Assembly (NCBI RefSeq): GCF_001078705.1 | Contig: NZ_CDMW01000001.1 | Location: 1,667,541 to 1,731,540 of the forward strand | Origin: Streptococcus sanguinis | GTDB taxonomy: Bacteria > Bacillota > Bacilli > Lactobacillales > Streptococcaceae | Length of the DNA: 64,000 nt | Direction: 5' to 3' | Shown here: positions 49,453 through 59,749 of the stretch, piece after piece | How the letters are laid out: every line of letters starts with the position of its first letter | Position numbering within the stretch: position 1 is the stretch's first letter | The notes under the pieces: model-generated | What the model was told of the DNA's origin: nothing | Seen by the model: the letters and a program-made list of their open reading frames with translations, nothing else | Databases searched by the model: none | Program-made: the position numbers and the translations under genes

Positions 49453-50277
49453 TCACTTCCAAAATTCATCAAAAATTGTAATTGGCAAATGGCGTTTGTG
49501 CTGGCCTTTATGCCACCAAGACTCGATAGTTTCTTGGGCTTGGGCTGAAACAAACTTGCCTTCGAGGTAGTCATCAATTTCATTGTAGGTCACGCCCAGA
49601 GCAACTTCATCCGCAATCCCAGGTTTTTCCTCTTCCAAGTCTGCTGTCGGCACCTTTTCATAGAGGGCCGGATCCGCTCCTAAGGCGGTCAAAAGCTGCT
49701 TGCCTTGACGCTTATTGAGACGGTAAAGTGGTAAGATATCTGCTCCGCCATCCCCAAACTTGGTGAAAAAAGCCGTGACATTTTCTGCAGCATGATCCGT
49801 CCCAATGACAGCCCCGCTGTATGAACCAGCCAAAGCATACTGGGCAATCATACGGCTGCGGGCCTTGATATTGCCCTTGTTAAAATCAGAGACTTTGGCA
49901 CCCGTTGCCTCTACAGCCCTTGTCATAGCATCAGCAGATTCCTTGATATTGACTGTCAGACTGACATCAGGCTGAATAAAAGCCAGAGCCTTTTGCGCAT
50001 CATCTTCATCTGCCTGAACACCGTAAGGCAGGCGGACAGCGATAAAGCGATAGCTATCATCCCCAGTCTCAGCCCGCATTTCCTCTACAGCCAGCTGAGC
50101 TAAGCGTCCAGCCAAGGTCGAGTCCTGACCGCCAGAAATTCCCAGAACAAAGCTTTTCAAAAAAGGGTGCTTTCTCAGATAGGCCTTGAGAAAGTCCACC
50201 GACTTGCGAATTTCTTCCTCCGGGTCAATGATTGGTTTGACGCCCAGTTGAGCGATGATTTCTTCTTGTAGACTCAT
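49453..50277 (-). CDS. nadE: NH3-dependent NAD+ synthetase
   Basis: Final step of NAD synthesis: amidation of nicotinate adenine dinucleotide using ammonia and ATP. It has 274 residues, the ammonia-dependent length without a glutaminase domain. The PP-loop is [19 protein letters not shown] (about 43-61). The conserved [26 protein letters not shown] segment lies near 157-182. Its start overlaps the pncB stop by four bases, giving a two-gene nicotinate salvage operon. Confidence 0.96.
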   Translation of the reverse strand: MSLQEEIIAQLGVKPIIDPEEEIRKSVDFLKAYLRKHPFLKSFVLGISGGQDSTLAGRLAQLAVEEMRAETGDDSYRFIAVRLPYGVQADEDDAQKALAFIQPDVSLTVNIKESADAMTRAVEATGAKVSDFNKGNIKARSRMIAQYALAGSYSGAVIGTDHAAENVTAFFTKFGDGGADILPLYRLNKRQGKQLLTALGADPALYEKVPTADLEEEKPGIADEVALGVTYNEIDDYLEGKFVSAQAQETIESWWHKGQHKRHLPITIFDEFWK

Positions 50278-51734
50278 TTTTCTGCTCCTGTCTGGTAGGC
50301 TTTCTTGCGCATCTGGTCAATCAAATCCATCTTATCCTGCCAGATATCTCTAGCCAAGTCAACTGGATAATCCTGTGGATTGAGAACCCGCTTGTACTCG
50401 TCCCAGAGTTTATCAAATTCCTTACGGGCATAGGCTTGAATCTCAGTTAAGGTCGGCTGATTATAAACCAAATTCCCTTCTTGGAAAATGTCCACCAAAA
50501 GCGGTACGGCATCAAAATTTTTGACCGTTTTATTGATGTAGGTATAGGTTGGATGGAACATTTCCAGCTCTTCCAAGGCATTGACATCAAGGCCATCATA
50601 GGTAATGTAGTCTCCCTCGGACTTCCCTTTTTCACGGCTGGTAATACGCCAAACCTGCTTCTTGCCTGGGGTAGAAACTTTTTCAGCATTATTGGACAGC
50701 TTGATGGTATTGCGCAATTCTCCACTCTCATCTTCAATAGCAACTATCTTATAAACTGCTCCTAAAGCCGGCTGATCGTAGGCTGTAATAAGCTTGGTTC
50801 CCACGCCCCAGACATCAATCTTAGCCTTTTGCATTTTCAAGTTGAGAATGGTATTTTCATCCAGATCATTGGACGCATAAATCTTAGCATCAGGGAAGCC
50901 AGCTTCATCTAATTGCTGCCGAACTTTCTTAGAAATATAGGCAAGGTCTCCCGAATCAATGCGGACACCCAGAAACTTAATTTTGTCCCCTAACTCACGC
51001 GCCACCCGAATGGCTGCCGGAACACCTAGGCGCAATGTATCGTAGGTATCTACTAGGAAAACACAGTTATGATGAGTCTCAGCGTAGGCTTTAAAGGCAT
51101 CATAATCATTCCCATAAACTTGAACGAGAGCATGGGCATGGGTTCCCAAAACTGGAATATCAAAGAGCTTGCCAGCCCGGACATTGCTGGTACCGTTCGC
51201 TCCGCCAATCACAGCTGCCCTAGTCCCCCAAATAGCAGCGTCCATTTCCTGGGCCCGGCGCGTACCGAACTCCATCAGAGGTTCATCTTCGATGACAGAG
51301 CGGATACGGGCTGCCTTGGTGGCAATCAGCGTCTGAAAATTAACGATATTGAGCAGGGCAGTCTCAACAAGCTGACACTGAGCTAATGGACCTTCCACCT
51401 GCACGATTGGCTCATTGGCAAAAACCAAATCACCTTCCTGAACAGACCTTACGGTCAGGCTCATCTTGAGATTCCGCAAATAATCCAGAAATTCTCCGTG
51501 ATAGCCCAAGGATTGCAAATAATCTAAATCGCTCTGGCTGAATGTCAGATTATTGAGATAGGAAATAATTCTTTCCAAGCCTGCAAAGACTGCGTAGCCG
51601 TTATTAAAAGGATTCTTACGGAAAAAAACTTCAAAAACTGCACGCTTGTTGTGAATATTTTGCTTGAAATAAACCTGCATCATGTTGATTTGGTACAAAT
51701 CAGTGTGCAGAGTTAAACTATCATCTGGGTACAT
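50274..51734 (-). CDS. pncB: Nicotinate phosphoribosyltransferase
   Basis: Converts nicotinate and PRPP to nicotinate mononucleotide. It has 486 residues. Conserved segments include [15 protein letters not shown] (about 9-23), [23 protein letters not shown] (near 157-179) with the phosphorylatable His replaced by the family's usual local context, and [16 protein letters not shown]. First gene of pncB-nadE; an extended TGATATAAT promoter lies about 30 bases upstream. Streptococci lack de novo NAD synthesis, so this salvage route is probably essential; that point is general knowledge, not seen here. Confidence 0.95.
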   Translation of the reverse strand: MYPDDSLTLHTDLYQINMMQVYFKQNIHNKRAVFEVFFRKNPFNNGYAVFAGLERIISYLNNLTFSQSDLDYLQSLGYHGEFLDYLRNLKMSLTVRSVQEGDLVFANEPIVQVEGPLAQCQLVETALLNIVNFQTLIATKAARIRSVIEDEPLMEFGTRRAQEMDAAIWGTRAAVIGGANGTSNVRAGKLFDIPVLGTHAHALVQVYGNDYDAFKAYAETHHNCVFLVDTYDTLRLGVPAAIRVARELGDKIKFLGVRIDSGDLAYISKKVRQQLDEAGFPDAKIYASNDLDENTILNLKMQKAKIDVWGVGTKLITAYDQPALGAVYKIVAIEDESGELRNTIKLSNNAEKVSTPGKKQVWRITSREKGKSEGDYITYDGLDVNALEELEMFHPTYTYINKTVKNFDAVPLLVDIFQEGNLVYNQPTLTEIQAYARKEFDKLWDEYKRVLNPQDYPVDLARDIWQDKMDLIDQMRKKAYQTGAEK

Positions 51735-51764
51735 CTTCTTGCTCCTTTTCGCTAGATACCTTTT

Positions 51765-51770
51765 ATTATA
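51765..51770 (-). promoter_or_regulatory. pncB promoter
   Basis: An extended -10 TATGATATAAT (TATAAT at 51765-51770) without a recognisable -35. Confidence 0.55.
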
Positions 51771-51782
51771 TCATAATTCCAA

Positions 51783-51836
51783 AAAAGCTAAGCAAATCCT
51801 GTCAACTCACTTGAACAGACACACTTGCTTAGCTTA
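51783..51836 (-). terminator. trxB terminator
   Basis: AAAGCTAAGCAA and TTGCTTAGCTT arms with a 30-base loop that folds internally, and T6 on the minus strand. Confidence 0.75.
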
Positions 51837-51841
51837 TATTC

Positions 51842-52756
51842 TTATGCTTGCTCTGTAAGATATTTGTAGGCTTCCTGACTGGCAATGGCACCATCGCCAA
51901 CAGCCGTCGTAATCTGACGCAGGTCTTTCTGGCGAACATCACCAACAGCGTAAATGCCGGCTACTGAAGTCTTCATCTGATGGTCCGTCAGAATCCAGCC
52001 AGCCTCATCAGTAATGCCCAAATCCTTAGCAAATTCACTAACTGGATCCAGGCCGACATAGATAAAGATGCCACCAAAATCTGCTTGGCTAGTTTCACCT
52101 GTCTTGACATTCTTGAAGGTTACACCAGTCACCTTACGCTCATCACCATGGATACTTTCCACTACAGAATCCCAGACAAAGCGAATCTTTTCGTTGGCAA
52201 AGGCGCGATCCTGCAGCACTTTTTGTGCTCGCAGTTCATCACGACGGTGAACGATGGTCACACTTTTTGCAAAGCGCGTCAGGAAAATAGCTTCCTCTAC
52301 CGCCGAGTCGCCTCCACCGACAACCAATAGGTCTTCATCACGAAAGAAGGCGCCATCACAGACTGCACAGTAGGAAACGCCGCGGCTGTTGTAGTCTTCC
52401 TCACCAGGAACCCCCAGATGTCGATGATTAGCACCAGAAGCAATGATGACCGTTTTAGTTTCAAAACGCTCATCTTCTGTGATGATTTCCTTGAAATCGC
52501 CCCGATCTTCAATTTTTTCTACTAGGCCAAATAGATGTTCAACACCTAGATTCTCAAGAGGCTCAAACATTTTCTCTGCTAGCTCTGGACCGCTGATATT
52601 GGCATAGCCTGGGTAGTTTTCAATGTCAGCTGTATTGTTCATCTGACCACCAGGAATACCACGCTCCAGCAGGGCAACTTTTAGGTTGCTGCGGGCTGCA
52701 TAGAGGGCAGCTGTCATGCCGGCAGGCCCAGCTCCAATAATAATTGTATCGTACAT
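51842..52756 (-). CDS. trxB: Thioredoxin-disulfide reductase
   Basis: NADPH/FAD enzyme that reduces thioredoxin. It has 304 residues. The FAD motif is GAGPAGMTAALYAARS (8-23), the redox CxxC is in SYCAVCDGAFF (about 132-142), the NADPH motif is VVGGGDSAVEEA (near 150-161) and the C-terminal FAD contact is YAVGDVRQKDLRQ (about 270-282). AAGGAGAAAG precedes the start. The promoter between DUF4059 and trxB overlaps a PerR-like palindrome. Confidence 0.96.
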   Translation of the reverse strand: MYDTIIIGAGPAGMTAALYAARSNLKVALLERGIPGGQMNNTADIENYPGYANISGPELAEKMFEPLENLGVEHLFGLVEKIEDRGDFKEIITEDERFETKTVIIASGANHRHLGVPGEEDYNSRGVSYCAVCDGAFFRDEDLLVVGGGDSAVEEAIFLTRFAKSVTIVHRRDELRAQKVLQDRAFANEKIRFVWDSVVESIHGDERKVTGVTFKNVKTGETSQADFGGIFIYVGLDPVSEFAKDLGITDEAGWILTDHQMKTSVAGIYAVGDVRQKDLRQITTAVGDGAIASQEAYKYLTEQA

Positions 52757-52780
52757 AACTCTTCTTTCTCCTTGTTGTAA

Positions 52781-52817
52781 CTAGAATTATTCTAACAACT
52801 TTTCTACAGTTTTACAA
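52781..52817 (-). promoter_or_regulatory. trxB promoter with a PerR-box-like palindrome
   Basis: TTGTAA (52812-52817), a 17-base spacer and TAGAAT (52789-52794) preceded by TG. The 13-base palindrome TAGAATAATTCTA (52782-52794) includes the -10. With one flanking base on each side it fits the streptococcal PerR pattern NTANAANNATTNTAN as I remember it. Confidence 0.65.
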
Positions 52818-52821
52818 GCAT

Positions 52822-53046
52822 TTAAGCTTTTAGGACAATGAGCAGGCCCAACGTCGCAAAAGACAGGACTGGAATCGTCATAATGACAATCAGAAGGACA
52901 TCGTACAGATGACTCTGGCGCTCCTTGGCTGTCTTGTCCTTGCGGCGAATCATCCGTAGTCCAATCCATAAACCCGCAATGATCCCTACACCGACTGCAG
53001 TATAAAGCAAGCTCTCGATATAAAGTGCAAATATTTGATCTAACAT
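52822..53046 (-). CDS. DUF4059 family small membrane protein
   Basis: A 74-residue protein with two hydrophobic segments: about 8-29 (LYIESLLYTAVGVGIIAGLWIGL) and about 51-72 (VLLIVIMTIPVLSFATLGLLIV). A basic, charged loop (RRKDKTAKERQSH) lies between. I recall this as the streptococcal DUF4059 family, function unknown, commonly encoded next to trxB. It lies 65 bases upstream of trxB in the same direction and downstream of the ABC importer operon's terminator. Confidence 0.8.
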   Translation of the reverse strand: MLDQIFALYIESLLYTAVGVGIIAGLWIGLRMIRRKDKTAKERQSHLYDVLLIVIMTIPVLSFATLGLLIVLKA

Positions 53047-53163
53047 GTCAACTCCTCAAAGGTCAATCAGCCTTATTCTACAAAAATAAGAATAACTCCA
53101 AATCTAGCCATCTACATAAAACACCCACCAGACAAGAAAGCCTGCTCCACAGTATGCTAAGAC

Positions 53164-53196
53164 TGAAAACAAACTCAGCTGGTCTAGCCAACTGAG
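53164..53196 (-). terminator. Terminator of the amino acid ABC operon
   Basis: CTCAG-C-TGG and CCA-A-CTGAG arms (53174-53196) with a T-rich tail on the minus strand. Confidence 0.7.
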
Positions 53197-53216
53197 CCTT
53201 CACTGTCTCTATTATA

Positions 53217-53960
53217 TCAAATATAGGTCCGTTTGTAACTAGCAAAAAATTCCTTGGTTCTTTCTTCCTTTGGATGATGGATGATCTCATCTGGTGTCCC
53301 AGACTCTATGATTTTCCCCCTGTCCAAAAAGAGTACCCTGTCGGCCACCTGAGCGACAAAGGACATATCATGACTGACCAGGATCATGGTCTGGCCAGAC
53401 TTGGCTGCATCAGCGATTGATTTCTCTACTTCTCTAACTAACTCGGGATCCAAGGCTGAGGTCGGCTCGTCTAGCAAAAGAACATCTGGCTTCATAGCTA
53501 AAGCCCTTGCCAAAGCCACCCGCTGCTTCTGACCGCCTGACAGATGTCTAGGATAGTGATTTTCTCGGTCTGACAAGCCAACCTTTGCTAACTCTTCCTT
53601 GGCTAGCTTAGTCGCTTCTTGGTCTGACAATTTCTTAACTACCAGTAGACCTTCCTTAACATTTTCCAGAGCTGTCCGACGAGAAAAGAGGTTGAACTGC
53701 TGAAAGACCATGGCTAGCTTGCGGCGCAGCAGCAAGATCTCATCTTTGGAAATCCTTGAAAAATCCACTTTGAAGCCGTCGATGGTGATCTTTCCGCTGT
53801 CTGGCTGTTCCAGATAGTTGAGGCTACGGAGGAAGGTTGATTTCCCAGCACCCGAAGAGCCAATCAAAGCTACCACTTCGCCTTTTTGAATATCCAAACT
53901 GAGATTATCCAGAACCTTTTGACCTGAAAAAGTCTTACTTAAATGTGAAATATTAATCAT
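53217..53960 (-). CDS. Polar amino acid ABC transporter ATPase
   Basis: A 247-residue ATPase of the GlnQ/TcyC type. Walker A is IGSSGAGKSTFLRSL (about 33-47), the signature is LSGGQKQRVALARAL (near 141-155), Walker B is VLLLDEPTSALDPE (about 161-174) and the switch His is in ILVSHDM. It overlaps the permease by one base. The operon lacks a substrate-binding protein. Proximity to trxB and recollection of the pneumococcal cystine permease TcyBC make cystine a plausible cargo, but the sequence alone says only polar amino acid. Confidence 0.92.
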   Translation of the reverse strand: MINISHLSKTFSGQKVLDNLSLDIQKGEVVALIGSSGAGKSTFLRSLNYLEQPDSGKITIDGFKVDFSRISKDEILLLRRKLAMVFQQFNLFSRRTALENVKEGLLVVKKLSDQEATKLAKEELAKVGLSDRENHYPRHLSGGQKQRVALARALAMKPDVLLLDEPTSALDPELVREVEKSIADAAKSGQTMILVSHDMSFVAQVADRVLFLDRGKIIESGTPDEIIHHPKEERTKEFFASYKRTYI

Positions 53961-54766
53961 CAGATTCCTTCTCCTTCTGCTTGCTGAAGCGATTCAAATT
54001 TATCCGGCTGCTTGATATCCATCATCTTTTCAATCCAGCGACCAAGCTGCTCAATGAGAATATTGACAGCCCAATAAATCAGGGACACCGAGATAAAACG
54101 CTCAAAATAACGGTAGTCTGCCCCTGCGATAGCCTGCGCCTTGGCAAAAATTTCCACTACACCAGCACTAAAGGCCAGAGAAGTCCCCTTGGTCAAGCCA
54201 ATCAGGGAATTAATCAGACTAGGCGTCGCTACCACTGCTGCATTGGGGATAATGACACGTATATAAACCTGCTTGTTGGTCATCCCTAAGCTACGAGCAG
54301 CCTCGATTTCTCCCGGATCTACGGACAAGATTGCTGCCCGAATGGTCTCACTGGCATAAGCCGCTTCGTTGAAAGCGAAGGCAACAATCGCAAAGACAGA
54401 TGCTGGTATATCATTGATATTAAAACTTGTGCCATACTGCTGGTTGATGGCCTTGAGCAACAAAGGAATCCCAAAATAAGTCAGCATGAGCTGGACCAGC
54501 AGAGGCGTTCCTCTCAGAAAACTGACAAAGAAAGCCTGAATCGGATACAGGACTTTAACCCGATTAATCTTGACGACAGCAAAAACCATGGCAAGCATAA
54601 TACCAAAGACTGCACCGCCCACCGTCAAAAGAAGGGTGATTGGCAGATTTTGCAAAATGCCCGGAATGGCCTCAAAAACGGCCCTTAAACTAAATAATTT
54701 ACCATCTGGAATGATCTTGAGAAACTCCTCATACCAACCAGTTGTCAGAAAATAAGTTGTAACCAC
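53960..54766 (-). CDS. Polar amino acid ABC transporter permease (HisM/TcyB-like)
   Basis: A permease of 268 residues with about five membrane helices. The EAA loop that contacts the ATPase is EIEAARSLGMTNKQVYIRVIIP (near residues 155-176). The start I chose is GTG at 54766, because AAGGAAG lies eight bases upstream. The longer reading from 54820 would begin in the promoter region (TAAAAT -10 near 54803). First gene of the two-gene importer operon. Confidence 0.88.
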   Translation of the reverse strand: MVTTYFLTTGWYEEFLKIIPDGKLFSLRAVFEAIPGILQNLPITLLLTVGGAVFGIMLAMVFAVVKINRVKVLYPIQAFFVSFLRGTPLLVQLMLTYFGIPLLLKAINQQYGTSFNINDIPASVFAIVAFAFNEAAYASETIRAAILSVDPGEIEAARSLGMTNKQVYIRVIIPNAAVVATPSLINSLIGLTKGTSLAFSAGVVEIFAKAQAIAGADYRYFERFISVSLIYWAVNILIEQLGRWIEKMMDIKQPDKFESLQQAEGEGI

Positions 54767-54943
54767 TATTATTACTTCCTTTTCTTGATAATGAAATATT
54801 TTAACATAAATCTGGAACAAAACAAAGAATTTGCTCCGCTTGGACTAGCAAGCTACGGCCTTTTTGACAATTAAAATATGAGCAGTCTGTGCAAATATTA
54901 TGTATCCGAATACCAAAAAGACCGCACTAAGCCCAATATAAAA

Positions 54944-54966
54944 ATAGACTAGTTTCACTAGTCTAT
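54944..54966 (-). terminator. Terminator of the DEAD-box helicase gene
   Basis: Perfect ten-base arms ATAGACTAGT/ACTAGTCTAT around TTC, with a T5 tail on the minus strand. The rest of 54767-55027 holds the ABC operon promoter (TTGTTT, 16 bases, TAAAAT) and no gene. Confidence 0.85.
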
Positions 54967-55027
54967 CATATCTATCTCACAAAGACTAATATATTTTTCT
55001 TATCACAGCCATAAGAAAAGTATATCA

Positions 55028-56371
55028 CTAAAATGTTTGGCGCTTAGCCTTACGCTCTGCCCGACCACGTGCACGATTCTCTGCTCGCATAGTCTTGCGG
55101 CGCTTCTCGTTCACCGCCCACTGGATTTTTTTCTTGTAGCCTGGTTTGATTTTTTTCTTTTTCTTCTTGACCAGCCCTAGCATTTCCGTATCCAGCTTCT
55201 CCCGGCTCTTTTCCCGATTGGCCCGGCGGTCTCGGTCGTAGGTATCCTGGAACTCGTCATCCTTTATCATCTTGGGAGTGAACTTAATCCCCATCTTTTC
55301 CAACTCCCGAATATCTGAGTCGTCACTCGGCTGGTAGAGAGTAATGGCTGTGCCAGGAAGACCATTACGGCCGGTGCGGCCTACCCGATGGACAAAGAAA
55401 GACAAGTCCTGAGGAATGGCATCGTTGATAACATGACTGACACCTTCGATATCAATCCCCCGCGCGGCCAAGTCAGTAGCGACAATGTACTCAAAATCCA
55501 GATTTTTGACCTGATTCATGATACGCTTGCGCTCCCGCGGAGCAATATCCCCATGAATTTTAGTAACTTTGAGCCCTTGAGCTGTCAGATAGCTGTGCAG
55601 CTCATCTGCCCTCGTCTTGGTATTAACGAAAATCATAGCCAGATAAGGCTGAAGGAGCTGACTGATTTGGTAAATCTGGGCATTCTTGTCTCGTCCCTTG
55701 GTTGATAGGAGCCAGTTTTCAATGGTGTCCGCAATGACCGTCTTGGTCTTAATCTGCTCAATAACTGGATTAGACAGGTATTTTTTCAAAAAAGGCTGAA
55801 GCTTCTGCGGAATAGTCGCTGAAAAAACGAGAAACTGCAGGTCTTTTGGCAGCCGGCCTGCTATCTTATCAACCGTCGCCAAAAAGCCCATGTCCAGTGT
55901 CATATCTGCCTCGTCAACGACAAAGGTCTTGGCCTTGTGAATGGCCAAGTCGTCAGACTCTACCAAGTCATAAATCCGCCCAGGCGTTCCGATGACGATA
56001 TGAGGCTGACTGGACTCTAACTTCCCAATCTGACGAGCCTTGTCAGTTCCACCGACATAATTGGCCACCCGAATCTCTTTTTCAGAAAAGCTAGCTAACT
56101 GCCGAGCCGCCTGATAAATCTGGGCTGCTAGCTCCCGACTTGGGGCTGTAATAACAGCCTGCACGCTGTCTGCTTCCTCATCCAGCATTTGAAAGATTGG
56201 TAGCAAAAACGTGTGGGTCTTCCCAGAGCCTGTCTTGGACTCACCGACCAAATCCCGATCTGACAATACCAAAGGAATCAGCTTTTCTTGGACTGGAGTC
56301 GCTTCAACGAAGTTCAAATCCCTAAGCGCTTCCTGAATATATTCTTTAAACTTAAATTCTGTAAATTTCAT
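55028..56371 (-). CDS. DEAD-box ATP-dependent RNA helicase (CshB-like)
   Basis: A 447-residue RNA helicase. The Q motif (FVEATPVQEKLIP) lies near 20-32, Walker A is SKTGSGKTHTFLLP (about 44-57), DEAD is in VVDEADMTLDMG (near 152-163), SAT is in VFSATIPQ, and HRVGRTGR lies near 324-331. The C-terminal tail is strongly basic (KKKKKKIKPGYKKKIQW), typical of RNA-contacting tails. The role is in mRNA decay or ribosome assembly; CshB assignment is by overall resemblance. An extended -10 (TGGTATAAT, 56399-56404) gives it its own transcript. Confidence 0.9.
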   Translation of the reverse strand: MKFTEFKFKEYIQEALRDLNFVEATPVQEKLIPLVLSDRDLVGESKTGSGKTHTFLLPIFQMLDEEADSVQAVITAPSRELAAQIYQAARQLASFSEKEIRVANYVGGTDKARQIGKLESSQPHIVIGTPGRIYDLVESDDLAIHKAKTFVVDEADMTLDMGFLATVDKIAGRLPKDLQFLVFSATIPQKLQPFLKKYLSNPVIEQIKTKTVIADTIENWLLSTKGRDKNAQIYQISQLLQPYLAMIFVNTKTRADELHSYLTAQGLKVTKIHGDIAPRERKRIMNQVKNLDFEYIVATDLAARGIDIEGVSHVINDAIPQDLSFFVHRVGRTGRNGLPGTAITLYQPSDDSDIRELEKMGIKFTPKMIKDDEFQDTYDRDRRANREKSREKLDTEMLGLVKKKKKKIKPGYKKKIQWAVNEKRRKTMRAENRARGRAERKAKRQTF

Positions 56372-56398
56372 CTTGTCCTCTATTCTATTATCCTAACT

Positions 56399-56404
56399 AT
56401 TATA
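56399..56404 (-). promoter_or_regulatory. Promoter of the helicase gene
   Basis: An extended -10 TGGTATAAT 28 bases before the start; no -35 is recognised. Confidence 0.55.
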
Positions 56405-56444
56405 CCAAAAAAACTGCCATCCTGCTCCCCCTCAAACCTAAGAA

Positions 56445-56471
56445 GCAGAAAAGCGAGTCTGAAACTCGCTT
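56445..56471 (-). terminator. Terminator after mraY
   Basis: AAGCGAGT/ACTCGCTT arms (56451-56458 and 56464-56471) with a five-base loop, followed by TTTTC on the minus strand. It closes the rsmH-ftsL-pbp2X-mraY operon. Confidence 0.75.
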
Positions 56472-56475
56472 CTTG

Positions 56476-57459
56476 CTATAGATATAGAATGGCTAGGGTC
56501 AAGAGACTGCCCACGATGCCGATTCCCCAGAAGAAGAAATCGACTTTCCATTCGCTCCACTCCTTGCCATGACCACTCAAGCCGCCAAGTTCAAAGTGGT
56601 GATGAACCGGAGTCATCCGGAAAATCCGCTTGCCGCCGGTCAGCTTGAAGTAGGTCACCTGCATCATGACAGAGGTCGTCTCAAACACATATACGATACC
56701 AATCAAGAGCAGGGTCCACTCTTGATGAAGGGAAATGGAGATAGCAGCCAGCATACCGCCCAAAGCCAGACTTCCTACATCGCCCATGAAGATTTTAGCA
56801 GGCTTATGGTTGAAAACAAAGAAGCCTAGCAAGCCGCCAATCATACTGATGATGACAATCAAAATATCAAAACGCTTCTGCTCAACAGCAATTACAGCAT
56901 AGGCCACCAAGCTAATGACCACAGAAATGCTGGCCAAACCATCAATTCCATCCGTCAGATTGACAGCATTGGAGAAGCCAATAAGCCAAAAAAGGACGAA
57001 AAAGACATAGAGGAAGCCTATCTGGACAGGAACGGTGAAGATATTCAGCTGGTCACCTGCACCATGCTGATTATAGAAGAAGTAAAAGACAACTCCGCCG
57101 ACCAACTGCAGAAACAGTTTCTGCTTGGGATTTAGACCTTCGTTGATCTTACGAAACACCTTGAGGAAGTCATCCAAAAAGCCGACAACGCCATACAGGA
57201 CCAAGATAAAAAGAATCATGATGAGACCATTGGACAACTGATGCGAAACCAGACCGATAACAAAGCTGGCCAGAACAGATGTCAAGAGAAAGACAGTACC
57301 ACCCATGGTTGGTGTTCCGGCCTTGGCCTGATGCTGCTTAACATCTTCGTGCATCTGTTGGCCTGTGATACGAGCCTTATGGTAAAAACGAATAAAGGCA
57401 GGAATGCCGATGATAGTTAGGATAAAAGTTACGATTCCTGCAATAAGAGCAATAAGCAT
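56476..57459 (-). CDS. mraY: Phospho-MurNAc-pentapeptide transferase MraY
   Basis: Makes lipid I from UDP-MurNAc-pentapeptide and undecaprenyl phosphate. It has 327 residues with about ten membrane helices. The cytoplasmic catalytic segments are GTPTMGG (near 48-54), FLDDFLK (about 94-100) and [13 protein letters not shown] (near 164-176). The His-rich [12 protein letters not shown] motif lies near 283-294. It begins one base after the pbp2X stop, the streptococcal pbp2X-mraY order. Confidence 0.97.
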   Translation of the reverse strand: MLIALIAGIVTFILTIIGIPAFIRFYHKARITGQQMHEDVKQHQAKAGTPTMGGTVFLLTSVLASFVIGLVSHQLSNGLIMILFILVLYGVVGFLDDFLKVFRKINEGLNPKQKLFLQLVGGVVFYFFYNQHGAGDQLNIFTVPVQIGFLYVFFVLFWLIGFSNAVNLTDGIDGLASISVVISLVAYAVIAVEQKRFDILIVIISMIGGLLGFFVFNHKPAKIFMGDVGSLALGGMLAAISISLHQEWTLLLIGIVYVFETTSVMMQVTYFKLTGGKRIFRMTPVHHHFELGGLSGHGKEWSEWKVDFFFWGIGIVGSLLTLAILYL

Positions 57460-57460
57460 A

Positions 57461-59749
57461 TTAGTCTCCCATTGTAATTGTTATTTTCTTGAGATTTTTC
57501 AGCGAAGTATTGGTCTTTTCGCTCTGCTTGACGACCTTGGAGCCCTCTCCTTTGAAAGTGACTTCAATGTCCTGCCACTTCGCAAAACGTTCGACATTGG
57601 CCTTGGTCCAGCCATACATATCAGGCAGACTGTCTAAATCATCTGACAAGATCAAAACCTGCTGGTTGGCCTTGAGATTCTTGCCCTCTTTGACAGATAC
57701 TTTTTTAATCTTGCCACCTGTTCCCAGCACAATTGGTTGGACTAGGTTGCGGCGCAATTCATCTGCCAGACCGCCAGGACTGATTTGATGTTTCAGACCT
57801 AGTTGCTTGGTCAGATCTTCCAGTGATGGCATTTTATAGCTGGTTTCTTCAGTGACTGTTTCAAGAGCTGGAGTCGCCTCTGTCGTCAGATTAAGGCTAT
57901 CTTTGAGAGCGACCGCTTCTTCCAAGACCGGATTGACCACTTCCTGCCAGAATATAGGCTGGAATTTTTCTTCAGGCTGCTGAACTGTCACATACATGAT
58001 AAATTCAGGATTTTCTGCCGGCGTCATGGCAACAACTGAATAGATATAGTCATTCTCACCCTCTAGATAACCATTTTCAGAAGCGATCTGAGCGGTCCCT
58101 GACTTAACAGCGACATTCTGACCAGCCACTTGAATGACGGGTTCTCCACCGACATTCAGGGTTCCTTTGTAGGGGTCTGTTCCGACCTGAACCATATAAT
58201 CCCGAGTGGTTTGAGCTGCTTTTTCTGAGACAGGATTTCCGATAATTTCTGTCGCTGTCTTACGAGCTGTATTGTTTTTTGGATCATGGATGGCATTGAT
58301 AAACTTAGGCTCTACCATGACGCCGTCATTGGCAACGGACGAGAAGGCACGCAGCATCTGCACCTGGGTCACACCAATCCCTTGACCAAAGGAGCTCATG
58401 GCAATCGTAACATAGTTATCACCTGGCAAGGAGCCATAGGTTTCATTCCCCATCCCAAAGCGGGTCGGCAGACCAAACTTAAACTTACTCAAGTAGTCCA
58501 GCCACTTGTCATTGCCCATCTTCTGTTCTAAAATAGTCATACCAACGTTACTGGAATAGGTAAATCCTTGGGCAAAGGTCAGAGTTTCCCCTTCTGAAAT
58601 CCCCATGTTGACGTTCCAGTCCCGAATGGTCGCATCCATAACCTTGTATTCTCTGCTGTCATAGGTATCGTTAGGATTAAAGCTGCCATTATCAATAGCT
58701 GAAGCCAGAGTCATAACTTTCATAGTAGATCCTGGCTCGTACTGGCCTTGATAGAGCATGGTGTTCCAGTTGCCCAGATTTTTCTCATTCAAGCCTTCCT
58801 TGGTATCTGCATTATAGGTCGGCCTTTGAGAGGTAGCTAGGATTTCGCCAGTTTTGGCACTGACCAAGGTCGCATTGACAAACTTACCTTTGACTTTTTC
58901 CTGAAAGGCGTTCATCCGCGTTTCTAGGTAGGTTTGCAAATCAGCTGACAGTGTTGTATAGACGTCCTTGCCATCCTCTGCCTGTACAGAGACCTTTTCT
59001 GACCCAGGCACAACATTACCGTTTCGGTCTTTTTCGTAGGTCACAATCCCATTCTGACCAGCAAGAATCCTATCCAGTGCCTGCTCCATACCAGAAGTCC
59101 CTTTCAGCGTCTTATTGCCTTCCTTATCCTCCTGCAGCTGGGCAAGACCGATAAACTGGGAGGCAAAGACACCGTTACTATAACTGCGGTTAGGACTGGT
59201 AGTAAAGTCAATCCCTTCAATACCAGCAGCTTCAAAAGCTTCCCGCATGGCGTTCATATTACTGTAGGTAATGCCATTGCCCTGTGCCCCGAAGGAAACC
59301 TGCTTGAGATTTTTCTGAGACAGCTGAGTTTTGACGTAGTCCTTGTCCAGCTCTAGGTATTGATTGAAAATCTCTGCCACCTTATCGTACTGGGATTCTT
59401 CTACATAGAGAATCTTGCCGGTAGCTGACTTGTAACTCTTGTCAATAATGGCATAAACATTATAAGTCGTGGCATCCTCTGCAATGGGAACTCCATTTCG
59501 GTCATAGATTGTTCCCCGCCGCGCAGCGACTGTAACCGTCTTTTGATGGACTACTTCTGCACCCTTTGATAGATTAACACCGAACTTTTGGTCTGTCCCG
59601 ATAATGATGGCAAAATTAATCAAGAAAACGAAAAAGAGAAAGATAGCTAAGATGCTCATGCTCTTTCCCACTTGCCGCCGATTGTATTCAGGGGTTTGCC
59701 TATTTTTCAGGGCGTATTTTTTAATTTTTTCAAAAATTTTATTCTTCAT
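57461..59749 (-). CDS. pbp2X: Penicillin-binding protein 2X
   Basis: Septal class B transpeptidase of 762 residues. The cytoplasmic N-terminus and membrane helix (about 27-48) are followed by the pedestal/dimer domain. The transpeptidase has the active serine in PGSTMKVM (near 343), SSN in YSSNVGM (near 399) and KSG in VKSGTAQIA (near 551). Two C-terminal PASTA-type repeats follow (about 635-760). Pneumococcal PBP2X uses Ser337, Ser395 and Lys547, so motif spacing is conserved. It overlaps ftsL by 11 bases. Confidence 0.97.
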   Translation of the reverse strand: MKNKIFEKIKKYALKNRQTPEYNRRQVGKSMSILAIFLFFVFLINFAIIIGTDQKFGVNLSKGAEVVHQKTVTVAARRGTIYDRNGVPIAEDATTYNVYAIIDKSYKSATGKILYVEESQYDKVAEIFNQYLELDKDYVKTQLSQKNLKQVSFGAQGNGITYSNMNAMREAFEAAGIEGIDFTTSPNRSYSNGVFASQFIGLAQLQEDKEGNKTLKGTSGMEQALDRILAGQNGIVTYEKDRNGNVVPGSEKVSVQAEDGKDVYTTLSADLQTYLETRMNAFQEKVKGKFVNATLVSAKTGEILATSQRPTYNADTKEGLNEKNLGNWNTMLYQGQYEPGSTMKVMTLASAIDNGSFNPNDTYDSREYKVMDATIRDWNVNMGISEGETLTFAQGFTYSSNVGMTILEQKMGNDKWLDYLSKFKFGLPTRFGMGNETYGSLPGDNYVTIAMSSFGQGIGVTQVQMLRAFSSVANDGVMVEPKFINAIHDPKNNTARKTATEIIGNPVSEKAAQTTRDYMVQVGTDPYKGTLNVGGEPVIQVAGQNVAVKSGTAQIASENGYLEGENDYIYSVVAMTPAENPEFIMYVTVQQPEEKFQPIFWQEVVNPVLEEAVALKDSLNLTTEATPALETVTEETSYKMPSLEDLTKQLGLKHQISPGGLADELRRNLVQPIVLGTGGKIKKVSVKEGKNLKANQQVLILSDDLDSLPDMYGWTKANVERFAKWQDIEVTFKGEGSKVVKQSEKTNTSLKNLKKITITMGD

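Noticed and set aside
53047-53216. Small gene downstream of the amino acid ABC operon
   Set aside because: A 70-codon minus-strand frame overlaps the ATPase 3' end but lacks a start signal. The region holds the operon terminator.
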